Positions 27,598-37,400 of a stretch of 64,000 nt of DNA are shown piece by piece (positions within the stretch are counted from its first letter, which is position 1; each line of letters begins with the position of its first letter). A program made the translations under genes and the position numbers. The DNA lies in assembly GCA_025408405.1 (NCBI GenBank), contig JANYJE010000070.1:1-64000 (forward strand). Reading direction: 5' to 3'. The notes beneath the pieces are model-generated. The model made no database searches. It was not told the origin of the DNA and saw only the letters and a program-made list of their open reading frames with translations. The stretch is from Nitrosomonadales bacterium (GTDB lineage Bacteria > Pseudomonadota > Gammaproteobacteria > Burkholderiales > Gallionellaceae).

Positions 27598-29247
27598 ATG
27601 GCGAACCTGAAATATCAAGACCGTGAGATCAATTCACGCGAGGGCGAAAACGTCCTCGATGCCTTGTTGCGCCAAGGCATCAGTATCCCGTTTTCCTGCC
27701 GCAGCGGTGCCTGCCATATCTGCCTGCAACGCTGCATTCAGGGAACGGTTCCCCCTGTGGCGCAACGCGGTCTGCGCCCAGCGTTGCGTGAGCAAGGTTA
27801 TTTCATGGCCTGCCAATGCGTGCCGCAGGCGGACATGGAGATTGCGCCTCCCACCGAGCTCTACGCGACGATGCCGGTGCACAGCAAGGAAATGCTTTCC
27901 GCGCATGTGTGCAAACTCCTGATAGAGCCTCCCTCGAATTTCGTTTATCACGCCGGGCAATTCATCAACCTGCGCCGCCCTGACGGCCTGGTACGCAGTT
28001 ACTCTCTCTCCAGCCTGGCGGGAGAGGACTACTTTCTCGAGATACACGTCCTGCGCAAGGAAGGTGGCATCATGAGCAACTGGATACTGGATGAACTGAA
28101 GGCCGGCGACGAAGTGGATATTCTGGGGGCCGGCGGCGACTGTTACTACCGGGATGACGCCCACGGCCATCCGCTGTTGCTGGTAGGCACCGGCACCGGA
28201 CTGAGTCCGCTCGTCGGCATCGCGCGCGATGCCTTGCACCAGCAGCATCGAGGTGAAATCCATCTCTATCATGGTGGCCGCGCTAGTGATCGTTTTTACC
28301 TGCGCGAAAAGTTGCGCCAGATGGAGCAGCAATATCCAAATTTTCACTATCACGAATGCATTTCGAGGAGTCCCATGCCGGCGGATGGCGCTTATGCCGG
28401 GCGTGTGCAGGAGGTCGCCTGCGCGCAACACCAGGATCTGCGCGGCTGGCAGGTGTATTTTGCCGGCTTGGCTGAAATGGTGGATAGCGGGGAACTGCTG
28501 GCGGCAGAGCGTGGTGCTGCGCCGGGGGCAATTCACACGGATGCCTTTGCCCTGCGCGAGTTGCGCAAGGCGCCGCGCAATGGCGACAAGATTGCATCAG
28601 CTTCACAGGCGCACAACGTTGCGGAGTCAGGCATGGATGACGATAGGCCAAAATATCCGCCGCCCGATCCCGAGCTGTGGGCGGCACTGCGCGACGGCGA
28701 GGCGCTCATGCAAGTGCTGAAAGATTTCTATGCGCGGGTCTACCAGGATGCGAGGCTCTCCCACTTTTTCGATGGGGTGACCCAGCAGCGCCTGATTGAG
28801 AAGCAATACCTGTTCACGCGCCAGATACTGACAGGGGAAAAAATCTACTTCGGCGACCGCCCGCGCAATACCCATCACTGGATGGTGATCTCGGATGAAC
28901 TGTTCGATTACCGCGCAAACATCATGGGGAGCTGTTTGCGTGAGCATGGGCTGCCCGAATCCATGGTGCTACGCTTCCTTGAAGTTGAAGAGTACTTTCG
29001 GCACGACATCGTGAAAGTGGCTCCGTTTGCGCGCATCAAAGGCGGCGTGGAAGTTCCCTTCGAGGGGTTCAATGAAATCATTATGGATGTCGGTACGCTG
29101 TGTGACAGCTGCGGGCGCGAAGTCTCGGCAGGAGAAAAAGTCATCTATCATGTACGCATCGGAAAAATCTATTGTTCCGACTGCAGCTCCCGGCCTAACC
29201 ACGAAATGCCTGTTGCAGCTGCTGAGGCAGGGCTGCCGCAGAGATGA
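27598..29247 (+). CDS. Fusion: plant-type 2Fe-2S ferredoxin + FNR-like reductase + truncated-globin + Zn-ribbon-like C-terminus
   Basis: CRSGACHICLQRC...C; LRRPDGLVRSYSLSS and LLLVGTGTGLSPLVGIARDAL; FYARVYQDARLSHFF...FTRQILTGEKIYFGDRPRNTHHWMVISDELFDYR; CDSC...CSDC. Confidence 0.85.
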   Translation: MANLKYQDREINSREGENVLDALLRQGISIPFSCRSGACHICLQRCIQGTVPPVAQRGLRPALREQGYFMACQCVPQADMEIAPPTELYATMPVHSKEMLSAHVCKLLIEPPSNFVYHAGQFINLRRPDGLVRSYSLSSLAGEDYFLEIHVLRKEGGIMSNWILDELKAGDEVDILGAGGDCYYRDDAHGHPLLLVGTGTGLSPLVGIARDALHQQHRGEIHLYHGGRASDRFYLREKLRQMEQQYPNFHYHECISRSPMPADGAYAGRVQEVACAQHQDLRGWQVYFAGLAEMVDSGELLAAERGAAPGAIHTDAFALRELRKAPRNGDKIASASQAHNVAESGMDDDRPKYPPPDPELWAALRDGEALMQVLKDFYARVYQDARLSHFFDGVTQQRLIEKQYLFTRQILTGEKIYFGDRPRNTHHWMVISDELFDYRANIMGSCLREHGLPESMVLRFLEVEEYFRHDIVKVAPFARIKGGVEVPFEGFNEIIMDVGTLCDSCGREVSAGEKVIYHVRIGKIYCSDCSSRPNHEMPVAAAEAGLPQR

Positions 29248-29431
29248 CCGGCTGCTTTTTTTAGAGGCGGAAAGATAGGCGATTCGATATATTTTTTGTG
29301 ATGAGTTTCTGAAAAAAGGGCTGTTTTTACACATCACACAGGCTGTGTCATGAAATATTCACAGACCGGTAAAATAATTGCAACGCCGTTCCATTAGAGT
29401 AGTCGCTTCTAACTAGTCAGCGGAGGCGAGC

Positions 29432-29626
29432 ATGTCTTATGTAATCGGAATTGTGGCAATCCTTTTAATTGGCGTTATTGTCTTGATGGGCGGGATGGTT
29501 ATGATGAGCAGCGGTCAAGTGCAAGGCATGGCGAGTGTGATCAAAGAAGCAATTGCCTGGGGAAGTGCATTTATACTTGGCTACAGTGCTGTTGCGGCGA
29601 TCGCTATTCCTTCTCAAAGGATTTGA
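29432..29626 (+). CDS. Small (64 aa) hydrophobic membrane protein
   Basis: GGAGG RBS; MSYVIGIVAILLIGVIVLMGGMVMMSSGQVQGMASVIKEAIAWGSAFILGYSAVAAIAIPSQRI. Confidence 0.55.
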   Translation: MSYVIGIVAILLIGVIVLMGGMVMMSSGQVQGMASVIKEAIAWGSAFILGYSAVAAIAIPSQRI

Positions 29627-29674
29627 ACGGAATTTTCTGCACTGTTCACCTCACATCGCATACCTGGGGTACTC

Positions 29675-30040
29675 ATGTCTGAATGTGCTAACGTGGATTG
29701 TGCAGCGGGAAGAAAAATGGGATGCCAAACCTTCTGTTGTCGCCTGCTGGTGCGGCTCGACCCGGATGAGCGCAAATTCGACAATGGCGGCGGTATGGCC
29801 AAGGGGTTCGTCGACAAAACAACAGATGGATATTGCGTGAATCTGGATCGCGAAACGCATCTTTGCCGCACTTGGGCGCGGCGCTCACGCACCTGCCGCA
29901 GGTACAACTGCAACAGCGATTTCCTGCTCCAGGTGGCAGTGCGGCACAAGTTCAATAATATTGTGGAACTCGCCAGATTGGCCGCCACCGTGCACATTCC
30001 GAAAGAAACCTACGTTCAAGTTGCGCACACTGACGAGTAG
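29675..30040 (+). CDS. YkgJ-type cysteine-cluster (Zn/Fe-chelating) protein
   Basis: CANVDCAAGRKMGCQTFCCRLLVRLDPDE...DGYCVNLDRETHLCRTWARRSRTCRRYNC. Confidence 0.78.
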   Translation: MSECANVDCAAGRKMGCQTFCCRLLVRLDPDERKFDNGGGMAKGFVDKTTDGYCVNLDRETHLCRTWARRSRTCRRYNCNSDFLLQVAVRHKFNNIVELARLAATVHIPKETYVQVAHTDE

Positions 30041-30231
30041 ATTCGCGCATCGTTAAAACTGTATGCCATGCAAGCGCTGCTCACGGAACCTGTGCTGCTA
30101 TGCGCTTGGTAATACTTAATGTGCCGGCTTACGGCGGTGGTTCGCATCATAAAATTGAACATAATAATTGTTTGACACCATCGGGTACTCTCCATAGAAT
30201 CAAGAAGAAGCAATCATGATTTGCATAGCAA

Positions 30232-30333
30232 CGCCGGCAAGGGCAAGCCCGTCGAAAGGCGAGTACGCACTTCCTGGCTAAGGGGCCGGCTCCTAATCGA
30301 CACACAGTCGAGCGCCAGCGGGGTCGCCAGGTG
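30232..30333 (+). ncRNA. Candidate variant c-di-GMP-I (GEMM-I-like) riboswitch with extra hairpin insertion
   Basis: cgccggcaaGGGCAAgCCcgtcGAAAggcgaGtACGCAcTtcCtGGCTAAGgggccggctccTAA-tcgacacacagtcga-gcgccAGCGGGGtcGCCaggtg; aligns block-by-block with GEMM-I conserved elements. Confidence 0.55.
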
Positions 30334-30529
30334 ATCAAGCATTCTTTGCTATCCACCCGGAGTCTTGGCTCATCAATCTGAGGCGCGGGTGTTATGGCAA
30401 TACTGAAACTCAAAGCCGCAAAATTTGGCAAAGTGCAGCGGCCAGTGTTGGCATCGCAGCCCTATTTTTAGGTTTAAATAGAAAATAGGCTGCCTAAATA
30501 TTTGAGATGGATCCGAAGGAGTAGCTCGT

Positions 30530-33500
30530 TTGGTAAAAAATGGTTCGGGCGTGACTCCCCTTCTTGAAGCCGCCCAGATAAGCACACTGTTTTCTGGTGC
30601 AAGGTTTGTCTTCGCCATCAATGCTGTCAACTCCATTATCGTTGCTTTTGTTCTGTGGGGTGTCGTTTCTGCCACTATCCTTGTGTTATGGATACTGGCG
30701 GTGCTGGGTATCACTGCCACCAGGTTTCGTCTGTTGCTCGATTATGAACAGGACGAGTTGCAGGCTGAACGCCTGGCTTACTGGAAACGGGTGGCCGTAT
30801 GGGGCGCGGCATTATCCGGATTGGCCTGGGGTTTTGCTGCAATACTCCTGTTTCCGCACGGTTCGCCGCTACACCAGATTTTCCTGCTGACCATCATGTT
30901 GGGCATGATGGCTGGCTCGGCCACCTCGTGGCATGCCTATTTTCCCGCCTTTCAAGCCTATTTTCTGCCTGTAGCAATATTTACCCTGATCCGTTTTGTA
31001 CTGGAAGTTCTTTCCAGGGAGGTCGCGCAGGAGATATTCACCGCCTTGGCTGCAATGTTTCTGATTTTCACCGTTGGCTTGTATTTCTTTGCGCGAAAAT
31101 CGAACCGGGTGCTGGAGCAATTGCTGATTGCTCAATATGCAAAAGAGGCGGCAGAGGATCGCTATCGCGCCTTGTTCCAGGGAGCCCGGACGCCCATGTT
31201 TCTGATCAACCCGGTCGATGGGCGGATCGTGGATTGCAATGCCGCAGCAGCAGATTATTACGGCTACCAGACCGATCAATTGAAACAGATGAATGTTGCT
31301 CAGATCAACACTTTGTCGCGTGAAGAAATCGCCGAAAAAATGTTACAGGCGAGCAGCAGGAAGGAGTCCTCTTTCAATTTCAGGCACCGCATGGCTAATG
31401 GCGATGTGCGGGATGTCGAGGTGCTGTCCGGCCCGGTTAAATTGGAAGGCCAGCAACTTCTATATTCCATCGTGCATGACATTAGCGAACGCATAGCATC
31501 GGAACGGCAGGTGGCCTTGACCCGGCAGGCGCTCGATGCCGAACACCTGCGCTTCCAGGCGATTCTGGACAATGCCCCATTGGGCATCTGGTACCTGGGG
31601 ATCGACGGCAATCTGCAATTCGTCAACAAGACATTTTGCCGCTCACTCGGAGTTTCCGAAGAGCAATTCCTGGCAGCGCAGCATTATGCGGGGGTTCTGC
31701 CGCAGGAGGTTGCCAATCATTGCATCCAGTCTGACCGGGAGTGTTTCGAGCGTGATATTCCGCATATATCAAAAGAGTGGATGCCGTTTGTAGATGGCAA
31801 ACAACACTTGCTGGAAATCACCAAGGTGAAACTGGTCGGTTCAAACGGTATCACCAACGGACTGATCGGGCTGTCCGTGGATATAACGGAACGCATGCAA
31901 GCAGAAGAAAGCCTGCTTCTCACTGCCAGCGTGTTCAACAACAGCCAGGAAGGCATTCTCATCACCGATGCCGATAACAATATTCTCGATGTAAATACAT
32001 CCTATAGCCGCATCACCGGCTATAGCCGCGAGGAGGTGCTGGGAAAAAATCCGAAGTTGCTGAGTTCAGGCCATCAGGACAAAACGTTTTATGACGCGAT
32101 GTGGCAATCCTTGCAAGAGCATGGTACTTGGCGCGGCGAGATATGGAACCGGCGCAAGTCCGGAGAAATTTATGCCGCACTGCTCTCGATTTCGGTAATA
32201 CGTGACGAAAACGGCAGGGTACAGCGCCACGTTGGCCTGTTCCTGGATATTTCCCACATCAAGGCACATGAGGCCGAGCTGATCCGCGTTGCCCACTACG
32301 ACATGCTGACCGGCGTTCCCAACCGCGCTCTGCTGGCCGATCGCATGAAGCAGGCAAAAGCCCAGACGTTGCGCGAACAGGACATGATGGCGGTATGCTA
32401 TCTCGACCTCGACGGTTTCAAGTCCATCAACGACACGATGGGTCATGAAGCGGGCGACCAGGTATTGATCGAAGTAGCCCAGCGTATTATGGGCACCATA
32501 CGCGGCGGCGATACCGTGGCTCGCCTGGGCGGTGACGAGTTCGTGATTCTGCTTTTGGGGCAGGAGAGAGGTGAGGAGTGCGTGGCGACCCTTGAACGCC
32601 TGCTCAAGGTGATTTCCCTTCCGATCACAGTCAGGGACCAGTCGGTTACTCTGGGCGCCAGCATCGGCGTCAGCATCTATCCTCTGGATGATGAGGATGT
32701 CGACACCCTGCTGCGCCATGCCGACCAGGCTATGTACCTGGCAAAGCAGGCTGGCAAGAATCGTTTTCACATTTACGATCCGTCGCTGGACCAGCGCACC
32801 CGAGTTCACCACACATTCCTGGAAAATATCCGGGGTGCCCTTGAATACAACCAATTCGAACTGCACTACCAGCCCAAGATCAACTTGCGCTCGGGACTGC
32901 TGGTCGGTGCGGAAGCCCTGATACGCTGGCGGCATCCCGAGAAAGGCTTGCTCCCTCCTGCCGAATTCCTGCATGCCATCGAAAACACCGACCTCGACAT
33001 CGAAATTGGAGAGTGGGTGATAAGCACCGCGCTTGCACAGATTCAGAAATGGAGGGCCGCAGGGCTGGACATCGAGGTCAGCATCAATATATCCGCCTAC
33101 CACCTGGAGTCTTCCGGCTTCGTGGAGAAGCTGCGCCAGAAGATGGCGCAGCACACCAGCATACCCATTGGCAGGCTGCAGATCGAAGTGCTGGAAACCG
33201 CAGCGCTTGATGATGTCGTCACCGTGAATGGCATTATCAAGTCATGCCGCGAATTTGGCGTGAAATTTGCGCTGGACGATTTTGGCACCGGTTACTCCTC
33301 CCTGACCTATTTGAGCAAATTGCCGGTCGATACTCTCAAGATAGACCAGTCCTTTGTGCGGGACATGCTGGAGGACAAGGGCGACATGGCTATCGTCCAT
33401 GGCATCATTGCCCTGGCGCGCACTTTTGAGCTGCAGATCGTGGCCGAAGGCATTGAAACCCGGGAGCATTACAATGCCTTGCTGGATATGGGGTGCGAGA

Positions 33501-33568
33501 TCGGACAGGGCTACGGCATCGCCAGACCGATGGCAGCGGAGGCGCTGGTGAATTGGCGTGCCAAATAA
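30530..33568 (+). CDS. Membrane-associated PAS-GGDEF-EAL protein (TTG start)
   Basis: N-terminal TM helices; PAS repeats; RLGGDEFVILL; GAEALIRWRHPEKG; DDFGTGYSSLTYLSKLPVDTLKIDQSFV. Confidence 0.93.
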   Translation: MVKNGSGVTPLLEAAQISTLFSGARFVFAINAVNSIIVAFVLWGVVSATILVLWILAVLGITATRFRLLLDYEQDELQAERLAYWKRVAVWGAALSGLAWGFAAILLFPHGSPLHQIFLLTIMLGMMAGSATSWHAYFPAFQAYFLPVAIFTLIRFVLEVLSREVAQEIFTALAAMFLIFTVGLYFFARKSNRVLEQLLIAQYAKEAAEDRYRALFQGARTPMFLINPVDGRIVDCNAAAADYYGYQTDQLKQMNVAQINTLSREEIAEKMLQASSRKESSFNFRHRMANGDVRDVEVLSGPVKLEGQQLLYSIVHDISERIASERQVALTRQALDAEHLRFQAILDNAPLGIWYLGIDGNLQFVNKTFCRSLGVSEEQFLAAQHYAGVLPQEVANHCIQSDRECFERDIPHISKEWMPFVDGKQHLLEITKVKLVGSNGITNGLIGLSVDITERMQAEESLLLTASVFNNSQEGILITDADNNILDVNTSYSRITGYSREEVLGKNPKLLSSGHQDKTFYDAMWQSLQEHGTWRGEIWNRRKSGEIYAALLSISVIRDENGRVQRHVGLFLDISHIKAHEAELIRVAHYDMLTGVPNRALLADRMKQAKAQTLREQDMMAVCYLDLDGFKSINDTMGHEAGDQVLIEVAQRIMGTIRGGDTVARLGGDEFVILLLGQERGEECVATLERLLKVISLPITVRDQSVTLGASIGVSIYPLDDEDVDTLLRHADQAMYLAKQAGKNRFHIYDPSLDQRTRVHHTFLENIRGALEYNQFELHYQPKINLRSGLLVGAEALIRWRHPEKGLLPPAEFLHAIENTDLDIEIGEWVISTALAQIQKWRAAGLDIEVSINISAYHLESSGFVEKLRQKMAQHTSIPIGRLQIEVLETAALDDVVTVNGIIKSCREFGVKFALDDFGTGYSSLTYLSKLPVDTLKIDQSFVRDMLEDKGDMAIVHGIIALARTFELQIVAEGIETREHYNALLDMGCEIGQGYGIARPMAAEALVNWRAK

Positions 33569-33579
33569 AGCGAGATGAT

Positions 33580-34437
33580 ATGAGTGATTCTGAAAATTTA
33601 AGACAGTCGCTGAAAAGCCTGCATGTATTACCCGCAATACCTGAGCTTGCGCGGGATATTCTGGCCTTGAAAGTGCTGACTTACGAAGGGGAACAGGAGT
33701 TGCTGAAGCTGATCGAGAATGATCCTTCGATCTCGACTAAAGTGGTCGGCCTGGCCAATTCCCCCCTGTTCGGCACGTCGAGAAAAATAACCTCAGTGCG
33801 TAACGCCGTTTCGCTGCTCGGCATCAAGCGCGTCAAAATGATAGCCCTGAGCTTCGCCATGATGACAGCCATGGCGCGCACCCGGGAGGGATTGCTCAAT
33901 GTGCACAAATTGTGGCAACACTGCCTGACAGTCACCATGGCAATGCACACCATGTCCAAATACATGCCCGCTGACGCTTGCCCCCAGGATGACGATATTT
34001 TTCTTGCCGGGTTGTTGCATGACATCGGTTTTCTGGTTCTGGATTACATTGATCCGATGCTTAGCGATAAATTTCACGCCCGTCTGGCCGCAGAAACCGG
34101 ACTTTCCATTGAAGAGGTGGAGGACGGGGTGTTGGAGATGAGCCACAGTGAACTGGGTGCGGAGCTGGGAAGCCACTGGGGCCTGCCGGAATCCATCGTT
34201 GCCGTGCTGCGCTATCATCACACGCCCAACGCCGTGCAATCCCTTGCCGGACAGCCACTGGTGAACATGGTCAACCTGGCGGAAAAACTGTTGCCCACAT
34301 TTCGCGTTGCCGAACAGGTTCAGCCGGATATCACGCCGGATGATTGGGAATCACTGGGCATTGATCCCAGTCATGCGGCAGAAATTATGGAGGAAGTGAA
34401 CAAACACGCCGAAGAGGTGGCGATTGCGTTTGCCTAG
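33580..34437 (+). CDS. HDOD domain protein
   Basis: LHVLPAIPELARDILAL...LIENDPSISTKVVGLANSPLFGTSRKITSVRNAVSLLGIKRVK...AGLLHDIGFLVL. Confidence 0.88.
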   Translation: MSDSENLRQSLKSLHVLPAIPELARDILALKVLTYEGEQELLKLIENDPSISTKVVGLANSPLFGTSRKITSVRNAVSLLGIKRVKMIALSFAMMTAMARTREGLLNVHKLWQHCLTVTMAMHTMSKYMPADACPQDDDIFLAGLLHDIGFLVLDYIDPMLSDKFHARLAAETGLSIEEVEDGVLEMSHSELGAELGSHWGLPESIVAVLRYHHTPNAVQSLAGQPLVNMVNLAEKLLPTFRVAEQVQPDITPDDWESLGIDPSHAAEIMEEVNKHAEEVAIAFA

Positions 34438-34457
34438 AACTGGTCAGATTTCAATTA

Positions 34458-37400
34458 TTACTTCAACTCACCAAAGAAATTCTTGATCGCCAGCACGCGC
34501 TGAGCAAGATCGCCATATTTCAACTCAATCCGCAACTTGTCTTGCCCGCTCATCTTGAAGTGGCGCTTGCTCTGGATCAGCGTGATGATCTTCATCGGGT
34601 CGATCGGCGGATTGGGCACGAACTGAATCTGGATGGCTTCACCGGAAGCGTCCACCTTGATGATGCCTAATGGCTTGGCCAGGATGCGCAGGCGGTGACA
34701 GTCGAGCAGCGTTTGCGCGGGGGCGGGCAACAGACCGAAGCGGTCCACCAGTTCCTGGTGCATCTCGTCCAGATCGTTGAGTGTGGCGCAGTTGGCCAGA
34801 CGCTTGTACAGCATCAGGCGCTGGTGGATGTCGCCGCAGTAGTCGGCGGGTAGCAGCGCCGGGGTGTGCAGGTTGATCTCGGTGGTGACACCCAGGGGGT
34901 GCGCCATGTCCGGCTCGTGGCCCTGCCTGAGCGAGGTGATGGCGGCATTCAGCATGTCGGTGTAAAGACTGAAGCCGATCTCCTGCATCTCGCCGCTTTG
35001 CGATTCTCCCAGCACTTCGCCCGCCCCGCGAATTTCCAGGTCGTGCATGGCGAGGTAGAAACCTGACCCCAGTTGTTCCATCGCCTGGATCGCTTCCAGG
35101 CGTTTCTTTGCCTGTGCGGTCAGCCCTTCCAGGCTGTCCACCAGCAGATAGGCATAGGCCTGGTGATGCGAGCGCCCGACGCGGCCGCGCAGCTGGTGCA
35201 TCTGCGCCAGGCCGAAGCGGTCGGCGCGGTTCATGATGATGGTGTTGGCACTGGGCACGTCGATGCCGGTCTCGATGATGGTGGTGCACAACAGCACGTT
35301 GAAGCGCTGGTGGTAGAAGTCGCGCATCACCGCTTCCAGGTCACGCTCGCCCATCTGCCCGTGCGCCACGCGGATGCGCGCTTCCGGCAAGAGGTCTGCG
35401 AGTTTTTCCGCCATGTTGGCGATGGTGTCCACCTCGTTGTGCAGGAAGTACACCTGGCCGCCGCGCTTCAATTCGCGCAGCACGGCCTCGCGGATCACGC
35501 CCGAACTGTAGTTGCTGACAAAGGTCTTGATCGAAAGCCGCCGTTGCGGTGCGGTGGCAATCACCGAGAAATCGCGCAGGCCTTCCAGCGACATCGCCAG
35601 CGTGCGCGGGATCGGCGTGGCGGTCAGCGTCAGCACATCCACCTCGGCGCGCAGCGCCTTCAGGTTTTCTTTCTGCTGCACGCCGAAGCGGTGTTCCTCG
35701 TCGATGATCACCAGCCCGAGATTGTGGAACTTGATGCCCTTCTGGATCAGCTTGTGCGTGCCAATGATGATGTCGAGCTTGCCTTCCTCCATGTCCTTGA
35801 GCGCCTGCGTCTGCTCCTTGGCGGAGCGGAAGCGCGACAGCTCGCCGAGCTTGATCGGCCAGTCGGCGAAGCGTGTGGAGAAATTCTGGAAGTGCTGCTC
35901 CGCCAGGAGCGTGGTGGGCACCAGCACCGCCACCTGCTTGCCGTCCATGGCCGCGACGAAGGCGGCGCGCAGGGCCACCTCGGTCTTGCCGAAACCCACG
36001 TCGCCGCAGATCAGCCGGTCCATCGGGCGGCCGGATTGCAGGTCGGCCACCACCGCCTCGATGGCGGCGGCCTGATCAGGCGTTTCTTCAAAGCCGAAGC
36101 CGGCGGCAAACGCCTCGTAATCATGCTGGGTCAGCTTGAACTGGTGGCCACGGCGCGTGGCGCGCTGTGCGTAAAGATTCAGCAGTTCTGCCGCGGTATC
36201 GCGCACCTGCTGCATGGCGCGGCGCTTGGCCTTGTCCCAGGTGCCGCTGCCCAGCTTGTGCAAAGGCGCAGTGTCGGAGGCGCCGCCGCTGTAGCGGCTG
36301 ATCACGTGCAATTGGGATACCGGCACGTAGAGCTTGTCGCTGCCGGCATATTCCAGCAGCAGGAATTCGTTTTCGCCCTCGCCCAGATCCAGATTCACCA
36401 GCCCCTGATAGCGCGCGATGCCGTGCTGCTCGTGCACCACCGGGTCGCCCGGCTTGAGCTCGGACAGGTCGCGCAGCATGCCTTCCACATTGCTCTTCTT
36501 GGCGGCGCGCGCGGCGCGGCTGCGCGGCTGCGCGGCATACAGCTCGCTCTCGGTGACGATGGCGCACTGCTCATCCGTCAGGATAAAACCGTTGCCCAGC
36601 GTGGCCACGCTCAGCATGAATTTGTCCGGGCTCGCCAAAAACTGCGCGTAGTCTTCGCACAGCGCAGGCGCCAGGCCGTACTCCTGCAGATACCCGCTCA
36701 TGATCTCGCGCCGCCCCAGGCTGTCGGCCAGCAGCAGCACGCGCCCCGGGTAGGCTTGCAGGAAATTGTGCAGGGCCTGGGTGGGAACCTCGGCGCGGCG
36801 GTTGACGGCGATGTCGGGTACCGGTGCGGTGGCACACGGCGTCAGGGTGGCAGCAGGCTCATGGTTGTTTCCCACGACATCGATGCGCGCAAAGTTTTTC
36901 GCGGCGATGAAGAATTCTTCCGTGCTCAGAAACAGCTCGTGCGGCTCCAGCAGCGGGCGCTGCGGGTCGCCGCGGAGCAGCTTGTAGCGCGAGGCGGCAT
37001 CCGTGGTGAAGGTGGCGATGGCGCTATCCACATCGTGGTGCAGGCACAGCGTTGCATTGCCGGGCAGGTAGTCGAAAAGTGTCGCTGTCTTTTCAAAAAA
37101 CAGCGGCAGGTAATACTCGATGCCGGCGGGTGCGATGCGCTTGCTCACGTCCTTGTAGATGCGCGACTTGGACGGGTCACCCTCGAAGCGGTCGCGGAAG
37201 CTCTGGCGGAAGCGCGCCTGCCCGGCCTCGTCCAGCGGAAACTCGCGTGCCGGCAGCAAACGTATTTCAGGCACCGGATACAGGCTGCGCTGGGTGTCCA
37301 CATCGAAGGTGGCGATGGCCTCGATCTCGTCATCGAACAAGTCGATGCGGTAGGGCAGCACGCTGCCCATCGGGAACAGGTCGATCAGCCCGCCGCGCAC

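Noticed and set aside
34639-35289. Minus-strand 216-aa H/R/P-rich ORF inside mfd
   Set aside because: Out-of-frame ORF on the same strand as mfd.
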